5,747 bases of DNA from Anaerolineales bacterium (GTDB lineage Bacteria > Chloroflexota > Anaerolineae > Anaerolineales > E44-bin32). Within the stretch, counting starts at the first letter, position 1, and each line of letters begins with the position of its first letter. A program made the translations under genes and the position numbers. The DNA lies in assembly GCA_023250385.1 (NCBI GenBank), contig JAHFAU010000085.1:2478-8224 (forward strand). Reading direction: 5' to 3'. This document shows, in pieces, positions 5,686 to 5,747 of this stretch. The notes under the pieces are model-generated. The model did no database searches. It was not told the DNA's origin and was given only the letters and a program-made list of their open reading frames with translations.

Positions 5686-5747
5686 ATGAAGAAGACCTAC
5701 GCCATCCTATTCCTTTTGATAGCGATGGCCTTTGTGCTCGGGGCCTG
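5686..5747 (+). CDS. Lipoprotein, signal peptide only (cut by window edge)
   Basis: Twenty complete codons are visible: a Lys-rich start (MKKTYA), then a hydrophobic stretch ending A-F-V-L-G-A, then TG- at the edge. If the next base makes Cys (TGC or TGT), this is a lipobox L18-G-A-C21, so the product would be an exported lipoprotein. The strong ribosome binding site and its own promoter suggest an abundant protein. Substrate-binding proteins of ABC transporters often look like this, and a second BMP-type protein is possible because a BMP-like gene lies next door. The mature domain is outside the window, so this is a guess. Confidence 0.85.
   Translation, partial: MKKTYAILFLLIAMAFVLGA

Overview
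This is a GC-rich (roughly 65% by eye) bacterial chromosomal window with the compact layout of a housekeeping region. The organism looks like a Chloroflexota-type bacterium, perhaps Anaerolineae. I infer that from three things: a CNB/PH-domain membrane protein next to peptide deformylase, a Pro/Thr-rich BMP-like lipoprotein, and genes starting with GTG without Shine-Dalgarno sites. None of these is proof, and a 16S or marker-gene search would be needed. I see no rRNA, tRNA, insertion sequence, CRISPR array or phage gene.

Layout. Positions 1-1957 hold a minus-strand pair: a 544-residue membrane protein (cyclic-nucleotide-binding-like domain plus two TM/bacterial-PH modules), followed after 5 nt by peptide deformylase (def), which runs off the left edge. 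Positions 1958-2055 are a divergent intergenic region with two back-to-back extended -10 promoters that form a near-perfect inverted repeat. Positions 2056-4317 encode a full-length FtsK/SpoIIIE DNA translocase on the plus strand. A 70-bp gap with a GC-rich hairpin follows. Positions 4388-5410 encode a lipoprotein resembling the BMP (PnrA/Med) family of substrate-binding proteins. Positions 5411-5685 contain a good sigma-70-type promoter and a leader of about 155 nt with competing base-pairing options. At 5686 a second lipoprotein gene begins behind a strong ribosome binding site; only its signal peptide is inside the window.

How the genes fit. Def removes formyl groups from nascent proteins and FtsK moves DNA at the division septum; both are core functions. 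The CNB/PH membrane protein is of unknown function and is probably co-transcribed with def. The two lipoproteins are surface proteins; the second may open a transporter operon to the right. The points most worth a second look are the mirrored promoters with a predicted leaderless GTG transcript, the duplicated PH modules under a degenerate cNMP pocket, the atypical BMP-like protein with a CxxC pair, and the leader RNA upstream of the last gene. I did not find a clear novel multi-gene system.
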